DNA from: Clostridia bacterium
GTDB lineage: Bacteria > Bacillota > Clostridia > Oscillospirales > CAG-272
Length of the DNA stretch: 64,000 nucleotides
Direction: 5' to 3'
NCBI GenBank assembly: GCA_017399305.1
Contig: JAFQDK010000029.1
Location: forward strand, 33,053-97,052
Positions 35,071-43,336 of the stretch are shown here, one piece after another (position 1 is the first letter of the stretch; each line of letters starts with the position of its first letter). A program made the translations under genes and the position numbers. The notes beneath the pieces were generated by a model, which searched no databases, had not been told where the DNA came from, and saw only the letters and a list, made by a program, of their open reading frames with translations.

Positions 35071-35625
35071 TTACTTTGGCTTCAGCATGTTTGTAACATT
35101 GTCTGCAAGCTGAAGAACATCCGGTGCTATATACAGCAGCGCAAAGCAAACTACGATGCAGATTATAAAAGCAAACACTATCGTAAGTATGCCAAAGCGT
35201 GACTTCTTAAAACGCTTGTCCGCTATATATTTTTTATCTTCAAGAATGTAGAAAGCCGCGCTTTCCGCATCCTTTTCCCCTTTTAACTCGGATGTGGGTT
35301 TCACGTATTTTGCAAGAACGGTGTCGCGCGTGAGATTTCTGCGATACAGATAGCTGTTGCAATCTATTTCGGTGAGGGTTTTTGCTTTTTCAGGCGAAAA
35401 AGCCTCAGATTTATAAAGTCTGCGCACTACCTTGCCGATATAATCCCCATTATAATATGAAATGCAAACAGCCAAAAACGTGCCAATGCACAGCCCTACT
35501 ATAATTAATGGTAGAAATCGCTGGACATCCGTTGTGTCATAATTGGTAATTCCCGATAAGTCGGGTGAAAAGTATTTTTCTTTGAAGTATTCTGCAAGTT
35601 CACTGAAAACCGATTTGTTTTCCAT
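35071..35625 (-). CDS. Small membrane protein, two helices, unknown family
   Basis: This 184-residue protein has hydrophobic helices at about 38-58 (FLPLIIVGLCIGTFLAVCI) and 146-170 (FGILTIVFAFIICIVVCFAL), linked by a charged loop of about 85 residues that is probably cytoplasmic. I recognise no family. It lies 21 bp upstream of the MORN-protein gene and 27 bp downstream of parB, so parA, parB, this gene and the MORN gene could form one operon. Confidence 0.7.
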   Translation of the reverse strand: MENKSVFSELAEYFKEKYFSPDLSGITNYDTTDVQRFLPLIIVGLCIGTFLAVCISYYNGDYIGKVVRRLYKSEAFSPEKAKTLTEIDCNSYLYRRNLTRDTVLAKYVKPTSELKGEKDAESAAFYILEDKKYIADKRFKKSRFGILTIVFAFIICIVVCFALLYIAPDVLQLADNVTNMLKPK

Positions 35626-35652
35626 TATACCTCCAAAATACAGAAATATCTG

Positions 35653-36537
35653 TTATTCAATAATATCATCGCCGCAGAGCTTTTTAAGGAGTATTTCAAG
35701 GTCTTCATCATCCTCAAATGATATCGAAACGGTTTTTGCAACTCCCTTGTGGTTTATCTTTACTCTTCTACCGATAAGCTCCATAGCTTTCTTAGAAAGT
35801 TCTTCGTAATAATCAATTGTGAGTCCGATCTCCGGTACTGCTTCACCCTCAGTTTCTTCTTTCTGGGTGAGTTTGTTCTCTTTACGCACCATATCTTCGG
35901 CTGCACGTACAGAAAGTCCTGCAGAAACAAGCTTTGCAGCTACAGAAATCTCTTTGCGCTTGTCCTTGAGTGCAAGAAGTGCGCGTGCATGACCTGCAGT
36001 AAGTTCGCCGGCGTTAAGCATCGCAACTACTTCATCAGTGAGGTCGAGCAGACGAAGAGCATTTGTAATGGTACTTCTTCCCTTTCCGACCTTGAGCGAC
36101 ACTTCTTCTTGTGTGAGATTGTAGTTTGCAATAAGAGCGCGATATGCCTGTGCTTCTTCAATCGGATTGAGGTCTTCGCGCTGAATATTTTCGATAAGTG
36201 ATATCTGAGCGGTTTCAAGATCGTTTTTATCGAGTACAATTACAGGAACTTCTGTAAGACCTGCCATTTTTGATGCGCGGTAACGACGTTCACCGGCAAT
36301 TATCTGATAGTGACCGTCGGCAATTTCGCGCACAAGAATTGGCTGAAGCACACCGTGCGCAGAAATTGAATCTGCCAATTCTGCAAGGGCTTCGCCCTCA
36401 AAAACTCTTCTTGGCTGGTCTGCCTTAGGCTCTATTTGTGAAATGCGCAATTTGGTGATACCGGTTTTTTCTTCTACGGTATTGTCGTAAAATATGTTGT
36501 CAAAGCCTTTTCCAAGGCCTGAAGGCTTTTTGGCCAT
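35653..36537 (-). CDS. parB: Chromosome partitioning protein ParB (Spo0J family)
   Basis: This 294-residue protein binds parS, spreads as a CTP-dependent clamp and recruits SMC. The N-terminal ParB/Srx domain has GVLQPILVREI and the CTP-binding GERRYRASKMAG (about 82-93), and is followed by NIQREDLNPIEEAQAY. The helix-turn-helix is at about 140-165 (TQEEVSLKVGKGRSTITNAL), and the C-terminal dimerisation region is at about 240-294. The ATG at 36537 has AAGGATGG upstream. Two parS sites lie just upstream of parA. Confidence 0.96.
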   Translation of the reverse strand: MAKKPSGLGKGFDNIFYDNTVEEKTGITKLRISQIEPKADQPRRVFEGEALAELADSISAHGVLQPILVREIADGHYQIIAGERRYRASKMAGLTEVPVIVLDKNDLETAQISLIENIQREDLNPIEEAQAYRALIANYNLTQEEVSLKVGKGRSTITNALRLLDLTDEVVAMLNAGELTAGHARALLALKDKRKEISVAAKLVSAGLSVRAAEDMVRKENKLTQKEETEGEAVPEIGLTIDYYEELSKKAMELIGRRVKINHKGVAKTVSISFEDDEDLEILLKKLCGDDIIE

Positions 36538-36561
36538 TGTCAAATTCCATCCTTCTATTAA

Positions 36562-37323
36562 TTATATGCGATTGATAAGTTCTTTTGCTACATCAAGATA
36601 CTCTTTAGCACCTTTTGATGATTTGTCATGATAATATACCGGGGTTCCAAAGCTTGGTGCTTCACTAAGCTTAACATTTCTTGAGATTGGCGTTTTAAAG
36701 AGTTTGTCCGAATAATACTTTTTAAGTTCCGAAATAACTTGCATTGTAAGGATAAGTCTGCCATTGAACATAGTTATAAGTATGCCGCAGATTTCAAGCT
36801 CAGCATTATATAATTGTTTGATCTTGCGAATGGTCAGCATAAGCTGCGAAAGACCTTCAAGGGCATAGTATTCGCACTGCATAGGAATTATTACAGCATC
36901 TGCTGCTGCAAGTGCATTTACTGTAATCATGCCGAGGGAAGGGGGGCAGTCGATAAATATATAGTCATATTGGTCTTTAATACTTTCTAATTGCTTCTTG
37001 AGGCGATATTCGCGCTCGTCAAGCTGATAAAGGTCAAATTCTGCACCGGCAAGCGATATATTAGAGGGAATTACTGAAAGATTTTTAAACTCCGTCTTAA
37101 TTATTGCTTTTTCAGCGCTGATTTCATCTATAAGTATCTCATATGACGATGCTTTAAGATTTTTCTTATTTATGCCAACTCCGCTTGTGGTGTTGCCCTG
37201 AGGGTCAAGGTCGATGAGAAGCACGTTCTTACCTTGAATACCCACTGAAGCCGCGATATTAACCGCAGATGTTGTTTTGCCAACTCCGCCTTTCTGGTTT
37301 GCAAAGGCTATGATTTTTCCCAT
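36562..37323 (-). CDS. parA: Chromosome partitioning ATPase ParA (Soj family)
   Basis: This 253-residue P-loop ATPase has the deviant Walker A KGGVGKTTSAVN (about residues 10-21), the Walker A' VLLIDLDPQGNTT and Walker B YIFIDCPPSLGM. It binds DNA when ATP-bound and segregates origins with ParB; in Bacillus it also affects DnaA and sporulation. GGAGG lies 6 bp before the ATG at 37323, so an ATG four codons upstream is rejected. Promoter at 37357-37385. Confidence 0.97.
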   Translation of the reverse strand: MGKIIAFANQKGGVGKTTSAVNIAASVGIQGKNVLLIDLDPQGNTTSGVGINKKNLKASSYEILIDEISAEKAIIKTEFKNLSVIPSNISLAGAEFDLYQLDEREYRLKKQLESIKDQYDYIFIDCPPSLGMITVNALAAADAVIIPMQCEYYALEGLSQLMLTIRKIKQLYNAELEICGILITMFNGRLILTMQVISELKKYYSDKLFKTPISRNVKLSEAPSFGTPVYYHDKSSKGAKEYLDVAKELINRI

Positions 37324-37356
37324 AACTGCCTCCATGTTTCGATATTTGCTACGTAC

Positions 37357-37385
37357 ATTATAGCATTATAGTGTCAGCAAGTCAA
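37357..37385 (-). promoter_or_regulatory. parA promoter
   Basis: Minus strand TTGACT (37385-37380), 17 bp, TATAAT (37362-37357). A second TATAAT copy lies 8 bp upstream of this -10. Confidence 0.75.
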
Positions 37386-37412
37386 TATTTTATGCATATT
37401 ATAGTGAAAAAA

Positions 37413-37428
37413 TGTTTCATGTGAAACA
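37413..37428. promoter_or_regulatory. parS site 1
   Basis: TGTTTCATGTGAAACA differs in one base from the consensus TGTTTCACGTGAAACA bound by ParB/Spo0J. Confidence 0.9.
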
Positions 37429-37452
37429 TTTTCCATGTTTGATGCTAGTAAA

Positions 37453-37468
37453 TGTTCCACGTGAAACA
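37453..37468. promoter_or_regulatory. parS site 2
   Basis: TGTTCCACGTGAAACA matches the ParB consensus TGTTNCACGTGAAACA fully. It lies exactly 40 bp from site 1. Confidence 0.93.
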
Positions 37469-37620
37469 TCACTAAACACAATATATTGTATATATAAGTT
37501 TACAGAACACAATATATGGTAATTATTGGATTTTGTATAATTATGTCTGGTTTTGTCGAACATAAATTTCTATTTACTGACAGGGAAGTATGCAGTATAT
37601 GGCAATGAGTAAATCAATTT

Positions 37621-37649
37621 TTGACACAAACTGCTTTTAATTGTATTAT
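37621..37649 (+). promoter_or_regulatory. Orphan sigma-A promoter
   Basis: Perfect -35 TTGACA (37621-37626), 17-bp spacer, TATTAT (37644-37649). It lies 457 bp before the next annotated start codon and 320 bp before that gene's own promoter. Confidence 0.65.
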
Positions 37650-37719
37650 CTTTTTTCTGGCTTATATATATATCTGTATATATAATATATATAATAAAAA
37701 GGAAGGAAACTGTTCAAAA

Positions 37720-37803
37720 ATGGCTAAATTTACCCCCAAAAAACTACTGTTTGGCGTCAATTTAAAAGCAGTGCTTCGGCATTTTCAACTTAAAATTCCA
37801 TGA
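37720..37803 (+). CDS. Possible 27-residue peptide or small RNA
   Basis: ATG at 37720 opens MAKFTPKKLLFGVNLKAVLR and ends at TGA 37801-37803. The peptide is basic and amphipathic. GGAAGG lies 13 bp upstream, which is too far for an efficient ribosome binding site, so a non-coding transcript from the orphan promoter is equally possible. Confidence 0.25.
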   Translation: MAKFTPKKLLFGVNLKAVLRHFQLKIP

Positions 37804-37968
37804 GCTTTATTGATGTTCTGACTTTGAGGATAGAATGGAAAATTTAATATTTTTTCTGCATGTTATTTTGTGTGAGAATTTATATAAATAATGTATAAAA
37901 CCGGAAAAAGCAGTCAACAATTTTTCAGGTACCAGAATTGGCACAAAATGATAATTTTCAAAAAAAGG

Positions 37969-37997
37969 TTGACAAATTTGAGTTTGTGTGCTAATAT
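37969..37997 (+). promoter_or_regulatory. Promoter of the SleB-like hydrolase gene
   Basis: TTGACA (37969-37974), 17 bp, TAATAT (37992-37997): a sigma-A-type promoter. The leader of about 100 nt contains GCGAAATTC-GCGAAATTG repeats. Confidence 0.75.
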
Positions 37998-38105
37998 CGT
38001 TAAGGTTTTGCGCGATTCTTGCGAAATTCGCGAAATTGTGGGAATTGCGGACAAAATCTCATGCTTTATGCAACGGAAAACCCTTATTTTGAAAGGAGAA
38101 GCAAA

Positions 38106-38945
38106 ATGAATACATGCAGAAAAGCTTTGCTTTGCATCGCAGCAGTTATGCTGTCAGTTGTACTGTTGTCATTTACTTGCGCAGCCTCGGGAAATATCGG
38201 CGAACCTATTACTCTTATTCTTAATAATACACCGGTGAGCGGAGCTGTTCTTATTGACGACGTTTCATACGTACCGTTCCGCAATCTCGTAAGCACTATT
38301 GATAATTATGCTACATTTTCCTGGGATGCACGCAAGAATGCATCGGTATCCGATGGCACAGGCGTTGATATAATCGCATATGCAGGCGAGAATTATATCG
38401 AGGCTAACGGAAGAATCCTTTACATCCCCGATGTACCAAACCGCAATATTAACGGTACACTTTATGTGCCTGTTCGTTCTATCGCTAAGGCATACACCCT
38501 CAGCTGCAAGTGGAAGGCTACTGAAAAGATCGCACATGTAACCGGTCTTGCAACCCCCATTATGAGCGGCAAGGAGTTCTATGACAGCGATGATCTTTAC
38601 TGGCTTTCAAGAATTATCTCTGCAGAGAGCCGCGGCGAGCCTTTCAAGGGTCAGATCGCTGTAGGTAATGTAGTACTTAACCGTACTTCCCACGGTTCTT
38701 TCCCCGACACCGTATACGGTGTAATCTTTGACAGAAAGTTTGGCGTACAGTTCTCACCGGCAGCATCCGGTTCTGTATACAAGGCTCCTACCGAAAGCGC
38801 AGTTCTTGCGGCAAAGGTTGCACTTGAGGGCGTTGAAGTAGTTGATGCACTTTATTTCTGCACACGCCGCGTAAGCGTTGGCAGCTGGGCATCGAGAAAC
38901 CGCGAGTATTGTACAACTATCGGTAATCACGTATTCTATTATTGA
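38106..38945 (+). CDS. Secreted cell-wall hydrolase (SleB/CwlJ type) with N-terminal stalk domain
   Basis: The 279-residue precursor has a signal peptide at 1-27 (CAA-SGN). Residues about 32-150 form a copper-amine-oxidase-N-like domain (LILNNTPVSGAVLIDDVSYVPFR, then NGTLYVPVRSIAKAY), a common binding module. Residues about 160-279 form the Hydrolase_2/SleB lytic domain: LYWLSRIISAESRGEPFKGQ with the catalytic Glu, IAVGNVVLNR, SFPDTVYGVIFD, FSPAASGSVY and ALYFCTRR. SleB-type enzymes cut cortex peptidoglycan. The promoter is of the sigma-A type, so a vegetative wall role is possible. The ATG at 38106 is set by GGAG 8 bp upstream. Confidence 0.88.
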   Translation: MNTCRKALLCIAAVMLSVVLLSFTCAASGNIGEPITLILNNTPVSGAVLIDDVSYVPFRNLVSTIDNYATFSWDARKNASVSDGTGVDIIAYAGENYIEANGRILYIPDVPNRNINGTLYVPVRSIAKAYTLSCKWKATEKIAHVTGLATPIMSGKEFYDSDDLYWLSRIISAESRGEPFKGQIAVGNVVLNRTSHGSFPDTVYGVIFDRKFGVQFSPAASGSVYKAPTESAVLAAKVALEGVEVVDALYFCTRRVSVGSWASRNREYCTTIGNHVFYY

Positions 38946-38979
38946 TTACTGTAAAAAATCAAATATTTTCCGAGCAATA

Positions 38980-39010
38980 AGAGTTGTCAGATTTTCCGAC
39001 AACTCTTTTG
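38980..39010 (+). terminator. Terminator of the SleB-like gene
   Basis: AGAGTTGTC and GACAACTCT arms with loop AGATTTTCC, then TTTTGTTTTTC. Confidence 0.85.
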
Positions 39011-39047
39011 TTTTTCTTAAGATTTGATAAATATGACAAAAAACGTT

Positions 39048-39076
39048 TTGACGTGCACATATATCTGTGCTACAAT
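39048..39076 (+). promoter_or_regulatory. Promoter of the SLH phosphodiester glycosidase gene
   Basis: TTGACG (39048-39053), 17 bp, TACAAT (39071-39076). It lacks the NTTACA elements seen before the other surface genes. Confidence 0.7.
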
Positions 39077-39105
39077 AGGGGCAATATCATAGTAGGAGAA
39101 CCAAT

Positions 39106-42100
39106 TTGAAAAAGATTTACATAAAAATACTGTCGGCGGCGATGTCGGCACTTATCGCAATTGGCGGCATTATGCCTGCGTTTGCGGCAGATGAGCCTGT
39201 CGCACCCGATGTATGGGGCGATTTAACGCCGGGTGAAGTACGTGAAAGCGAGGGAACACCTGTCGTATTTGATAAAAATATTGCAGGGGCAGGGGAGATA
39301 ACCGATATTTACTCTCGCGCGCTTGGTCCGGCAACGGATTATTACAGATATTCCTGTAAAAGCGGAAGCGTTTTGCAAAAGATATATGTAGTAGAAAGCG
39401 ATCCTTCGCGAGGTGGATTTGTTCGCGGCGTTTCGCTTGGAAATTCGTTTGGAGGACGCGCAAAGATATCCTCACTCAAGGTGGATAACGAGGGTGATGA
39501 CAGACTGCTTGCAGGTGTAAACAGCGACTTTTTCAGCATGAACACCGGCGTACCGATGGGCGTATTTGTTGAGGACGGGCGTTTCGTATCGTCGTCTGAC
39601 GGTAGATTTGCCATTGGATTTGATGAGAGCGGCAATGCAACCTTTGGCAAGGTGGGCGACAGCATTTCGATGTCACGCGGAGAGGAAACTTTTGAGATAC
39701 ATTATCTCAATAAATACCCGACTGTTTACTGCGTATATCTGCTTACTGAGGATTTTGGCGCAACAACCTCTCATGCCATTGATTCAAAAGAGTACATAAT
39801 TTCACTCGAAAGCGATATAAGATTCGGCGAGGAAGTAACAGGCGAGATAATCGAGATACGCACAGGCGGACAAAAGGGAGCGATTCCCGAGGGCTGTGCT
39901 GTACTTGTAGTTCCGACGCTATACAGCTACCGTGAGCGCTACGATGGGCTTGCGCTTGGCGACACGGTTATGTTAAGTGCAATCGCAAATGAGCAGTTTA
40001 CGGCTATAAACAATGCAATTGGCGGCGGCGATGTTATTCTCGATAACGGCGATATAACAGGCACGCTCACCGATGAAAGTATCGAAACGTCACGCAATCC
40101 GCGCACTGCGCTCGGTGTCACGGCTGACGGCAAGCTGATCCTCACCGTTATCGACGGCAGACAGCCCTCGCACAGCAGCGGTGTCACCGCAACTTCGCTT
40201 GCAGAGATCATGCGTTCACTTGGATGCGTAAATGCGATAAATCTTGACGGCGGCGGATCAAGTGTAATGGTGCTGTTTGACAGCGGCAGTGCAAAAATGG
40301 TAAGCAGCCCTTCTGATAAGGTAGAGCGCGCTGTTCCAAATGCCCTTACTGCGTATGAGAGCCGCACGGCAACGTCGGACAAGCACTATATAGTTGCTAC
40401 AGCGCCCGAAAGCGTTTTGTTTGAAGGTAGCGAGTATATTCTTGACGTGCAACTTAAAAATGCGGCCGGAGAGACCGTGGAGCACGAATACAACGCTTCA
40501 AATACGAAGGTTTATATCGAGGACGATTTCGGAATCATAGATTTTGTCGATGGCGACATAATGTTTGTCGCAGGCGGCGGCGACCGGTACGGCAGGCTGA
40601 AAATAGAAACAGTCATCGACGAAGAAACCGTTTCGGGTGAGATGTATTTTGAAATAACAAGCGATGTTGATACCCTTGAGATAGACCAGACACTCCTGCT
40701 CTCTGATTTCAGCGGCGAAGTAGCTGTAAAGGCAATGGCTACAAGCGGTGGTAGGGAAGTTTTCTTTGGCGAAGCACTCCACGTCAGCAGTGAACAGCAG
40801 GATTTTATGATGGCGCTTGAGGGGGACACGGTTTATCTGTGGGTAAATCCGTGGGGATTCAGTGAGATTAACGGCACGCTTGGTGTAGGCGGCATCATTA
40901 CGGTCAGCCTCGGCACAAAAAGCATCAGCGTTCCTGCATATTTCGGTGATAATCTCGCGCTGATATTTGATATGTTTGTCGCAGAATCGTTGAAAATCTC
41001 GAAAGATGGATATAAGTATTACTACGATGAAAATGGCGGTGTAAGCGGAAACGGTGCGTTTGTGATAAGCAGTCCTGAAAAGCCGGTGCTTTTTTCAGAG
41101 ATTTCTTTACCTGAGCTGCCGATAGATGAAACCGTAACTTCCGAGGAAACAGCAGAACCTGAAGAAACAGCAGAACCCGAAGAAACAATACCTCCGGAAC
41201 CCGAACCGATAGAGCCGTTTGAAGTTGAAATTGGCAGTGATGCGCTTGTTTCACGTGGTTTTGACGGACGCACTTTCTGGATGTGGGCGGACGGACTTGC
41301 GGCAAACAGCCGTCCTTATGCTGTATTTGAAGTGACCGATGATATCGGAACAAGGGTCTGCAAGGTTTATTATGAAACATACTATGACCTCATGGGCTTT
41401 AACGGCAGGGCATTGCTCAAACTTACTGTTGATGTCGGTGAGGGAGCTATAAAGTATAAAACTCTGCTTGGATACACGGCGTATGATGAGGAGCAGCACC
41501 TTGAGATAGGGCCTGTGGTGCTTGCCGATAAGTACAACACAAATCTGTATGCCGACACTGTTACACACTGGTCGGGGTATTATGTAAACGCACTTTCATA
41601 TATGGGTATTATCAGCGGCAGTGAAGATCTTAACGGCAGACTTGTGTACAATCCGGATGAAGGGTTGAGCCGTGAGCAGTTTGCAAAGATACTTGTAAAT
41701 TATCTTAAGATAGATGTTGAGGCTTATGCCGATACCGAGCTTGATTTTGCCGACAATGCTGATATTGCACAGTGGGCAGTGCCTTTTGTCAAGGCCGCGG
41801 TAGGCGCAGGGCTTATGAAAGGTCGAAGCACTCCGCAGGATACGATAGTCTTTGCCCCGCGTGACGGTATAAAACGTCAGGAGGCTATATATGTTTTAGG
41901 CGGACTTCTTGATACAGAAGTATCTGCAGAGCTTACATTTACGGACAGCGACACGGTTGCACCGTGGGCAAAGGACAACTTCTGCCGCGCGCTCGGCGCA
42001 GGACTTATTTCCGGTTACGATGACGGCTCTATCCGTCCCGAAGGCGGCATAACACGCGGCGAAGCGGCGACTTTGGTCGTAAGATTGTATGATTATTCGT

Positions 42101-42111
42101 CAAAAAGCTGA
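39106..42111 (+). CDS. SLH-anchored phosphodiester glycosidase (NAGPA domain)
   Basis: The 1001-residue precursor starts at a TTG with AGGAGA 7 bp upstream. A signal peptide covers residues 1-27 (PAFA-ADE). Residues about 85-420 form a phosphodiester glycosidase/NAGPA domain (DUF2233), with GVNSDFFSMNTGVPMG, NPRTALGVTADGKLIL and the signature NLDGGGSSVMV at 379-389. Relatives remove N-acetylglucosamine or other sugars from phosphodiesters, and some act on exopolysaccharide or teichoic-type polymers. Beta-sandwich regions follow, then an acidic Glu/Pro/Thr linker (about 670-705). Three SLH domains lie at about 815-1000 (THWSGYYVNALSYMGII, QWAVPFVKAAVGAGLM, PWAKDNFCRALGAGLISGYD). SLH domains bind pyruvylated secondary wall polymer, so the enzyme should sit on the wall. 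Confidence 0.9.
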   Translation: MKKIYIKILSAAMSALIAIGGIMPAFAADEPVAPDVWGDLTPGEVRESEGTPVVFDKNIAGAGEITDIYSRALGPATDYYRYSCKSGSVLQKIYVVESDPSRGGFVRGVSLGNSFGGRAKISSLKVDNEGDDRLLAGVNSDFFSMNTGVPMGVFVEDGRFVSSSDGRFAIGFDESGNATFGKVGDSISMSRGEETFEIHYLNKYPTVYCVYLLTEDFGATTSHAIDSKEYIISLESDIRFGEEVTGEIIEIRTGGQKGAIPEGCAVLVVPTLYSYRERYDGLALGDTVMLSAIANEQFTAINNAIGGGDVILDNGDITGTLTDESIETSRNPRTALGVTADGKLILTVIDGRQPSHSSGVTATSLAEIMRSLGCVNAINLDGGGSSVMVLFDSGSAKMVSSPSDKVERAVPNALTAYESRTATSDKHYIVATAPESVLFEGSEYILDVQLKNAAGETVEHEYNASNTKVYIEDDFGIIDFVDGDIMFVAGGGDRYGRLKIETVIDEETVSGEMYFEITSDVDTLEIDQTLLLSDFSGEVAVKAMATSGGREVFFGEALHVSSEQQDFMMALEGDTVYLWVNPWGFSEINGTLGVGGIITVSLGTKSISVPAYFGDNLALIFDMFVAESLKISKDGYKYYYDENGGVSGNGAFVISSPEKPVLFSEISLPELPIDETVTSEETAEPEETAEPEETIPPEPEPIEPFEVEIGSDALVSRGFDGRTFWMWADGLAANSRPYAVFEVTDDIGTRVCKVYYETYYDLMGFNGRALLKLTVDVGEGAIKYKTLLGYTAYDEEQHLEIGPVVLADKYNTNLYADTVTHWSGYYVNALSYMGIISGSEDLNGRLVYNPDEGLSREQFAKILVNYLKIDVEAYADTELDFADNADIAQWAVPFVKAAVGAGLMKGRSTPQDTIVFAPRDGIKRQEAIYVLGGLLDTEVSAELTFTDSDTVAPWAKDNFCRALGAGLISGYDDGSIRPEGGITRGEAATLVVRLYDYSSKS

Positions 42112-42179
42112 AAAAGCCCTTGCATATAAGAGCCTTTAGTGGTAATATTATACATATATAGAACCTTTTGGAGGCAAAA

Positions 42180-43127
42180 ATGGAAAAGTACAGCATTTCT
42201 CTTGAAGAAATAATCAACGAGCATTCGCTTGAAACAATTTATTTACCAAGTGCGGCTGCTGAGATAATGATAAGTAGCCCTGAGATAAATCGTCCCGGAC
42301 TTCCTCTTTGCGGTTTTTTTGAGCTGTTTGACTCAGAGCGTATACAGATATTCGGCCGCGCAGAGGTCAGATTCCTTGAAGAAAAGGCGGATGATGAGGA
42401 ATATAAGACGCTTGAACAGTTCTTTGCGATGCAGCCGTGTGCAGTTATTGTTACATCTTCGCTTGAAATCCCTGCGCATATGATAACATGTGCGCGCAAA
42501 TACGATGTACCTGTTCTACGCAGTGCAGAGCGCACAAGTGAGTTTGTTGCGGCTATGATAGCTTACCTCAATGTGCAGCTTGCTCCGCGTCTTACGCGCC
42601 ACGGCGTGCTTGTCGAGGTATACGGCGAAGGTATTCTTATCCTCGGCGACAGCGGTGTAGGTAAAAGCGAAACTGCTATTGAGCTTGTAAAGCGCGGCCA
42701 CCGTCTTATTGCGGATGATGCAGTAGAGATAAAGCGTACATCTGCAAAAGCGCTTGTAGGCTCAGCGCCTGAAATAATACGCCACTATGTAGAGCTTCGC
42801 GGTATCGGTATTGTCGATGTGCGCCGCCTTTTCGGTATGGGTGCTGTAAAGCAGACCGAAAAGATAGACCTTGTGGTTACCCTTGAGCCTTGGGTGCAGG
42901 GAAAAATGTATGACAGACTCGGTATGGAGTCCGAGACCACTGATATTCTTGGTATAAAGGTGCCTTCGCTTACCATTCCCGTACGTCCCGGACGTAATCT
43001 TGCGGTAGTTCTTGAGATCGCGGCTATGAATAACCGTCAGAAGAAGATGGGATATAACACGGCCGAGGAGTTCAACAAACGTCTTATGAGCCAGTATGGC
43101 ATGACAGAGGCAGACAAAAACAGATAA
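42180..43127 (+). CDS. hprK: HPr kinase/phosphorylase
   Basis: This 315-residue bifunctional enzyme phosphorylates and dephosphorylates Ser46 of HPr, the main switch for carbon catabolite control in Firmicutes. The N-terminal domain (1-130) precedes the P-loop ILGDSGVGKSETAIELVKRG (about 153-172). The family signature follows (ELRGIGIVDVRRLFGMGAV, about 204-222), with the C-terminal IPVRPGRNLAVVLEIAAMN. GGAGG lies 5 bp before the ATG at 42180. Its place between surface-protein genes seems incidental, but it has no long gap to the upstream gene. Confidence 0.96.
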   Translation: MEKYSISLEEIINEHSLETIYLPSAAAEIMISSPEINRPGLPLCGFFELFDSERIQIFGRAEVRFLEEKADDEEYKTLEQFFAMQPCAVIVTSSLEIPAHMITCARKYDVPVLRSAERTSEFVAAMIAYLNVQLAPRLTRHGVLVEVYGEGILILGDSGVGKSETAIELVKRGHRLIADDAVEIKRTSAKALVGSAPEIIRHYVELRGIGIVDVRRLFGMGAVKQTEKIDLVVTLEPWVQGKMYDRLGMESETTDILGIKVPSLTIPVRPGRNLAVVLEIAAMNNRQKKMGYNTAEEFNKRLMSQYGMTEADKNR

Positions 43128-43135
43128 TACATAAC

Positions 43136-43172
43136 CCTCACCGGTGCTTGATGCACTCGGTGGGGGATTTAT
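43136..43172 (+). terminator. Probable terminator of hprK
   Basis: CCTCACCGGTGC and GCACTCGGTGGGG form an imperfect stem followed by GATTTATCTTTT. Confidence 0.5.
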
Positions 43173-43211
43173 CTTTTAAAAAACGCAAATAGTTTCTAAA
43201 CAGGGTTTAAT

Positions 43212-43272
43212 ATTACATTTATCTTACATGTTTGGAAAAAAGGTTGCAAAATCGCAAGTTATGTTGTAATAT
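43212..43272 (+). promoter_or_regulatory. Promoter and paired operator of SLH paralogue 1
   Basis: ATTACA (43212-43217) and CTTACA (43223-43228) start 32 and 21 bp before the -35 TTGCAA (43244-43249). A 17-bp spacer and TAATAT (43267-43272) follow. The leader carries the hairpins TGTGG/CCACA (43276-43292) and TCGCAA/TTGCGA (43297-43311). Confidence 0.8.
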
Positions 43273-43336
43273 TACTGTGGAATAAAACCACAACTGTCGC
43301 AATTTTTGCGATATTGTGAAGAAAAAGGAGATTACC

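Larger units (their letters stand above)
37469..38105. other. 637-bp AT-rich intergenic region with two rightward promoters
   Basis: It contains a perfect Spo0A box TGTCGAA (37554-37560), an orphan promoter at 37621-37649 that reads into non-coding sequence or a 27-codon frame, and the promoter of the SleB-like gene. A tract of TATATA (about 37665-37700) separates them. No full-size gene is seen. Confidence 0.6.

Noticed and set aside
37665-37700. TATATA tract as a replication origin
   Set aside because: No DnaA boxes nearby; the dnaA-dnaN gap is a better candidate.
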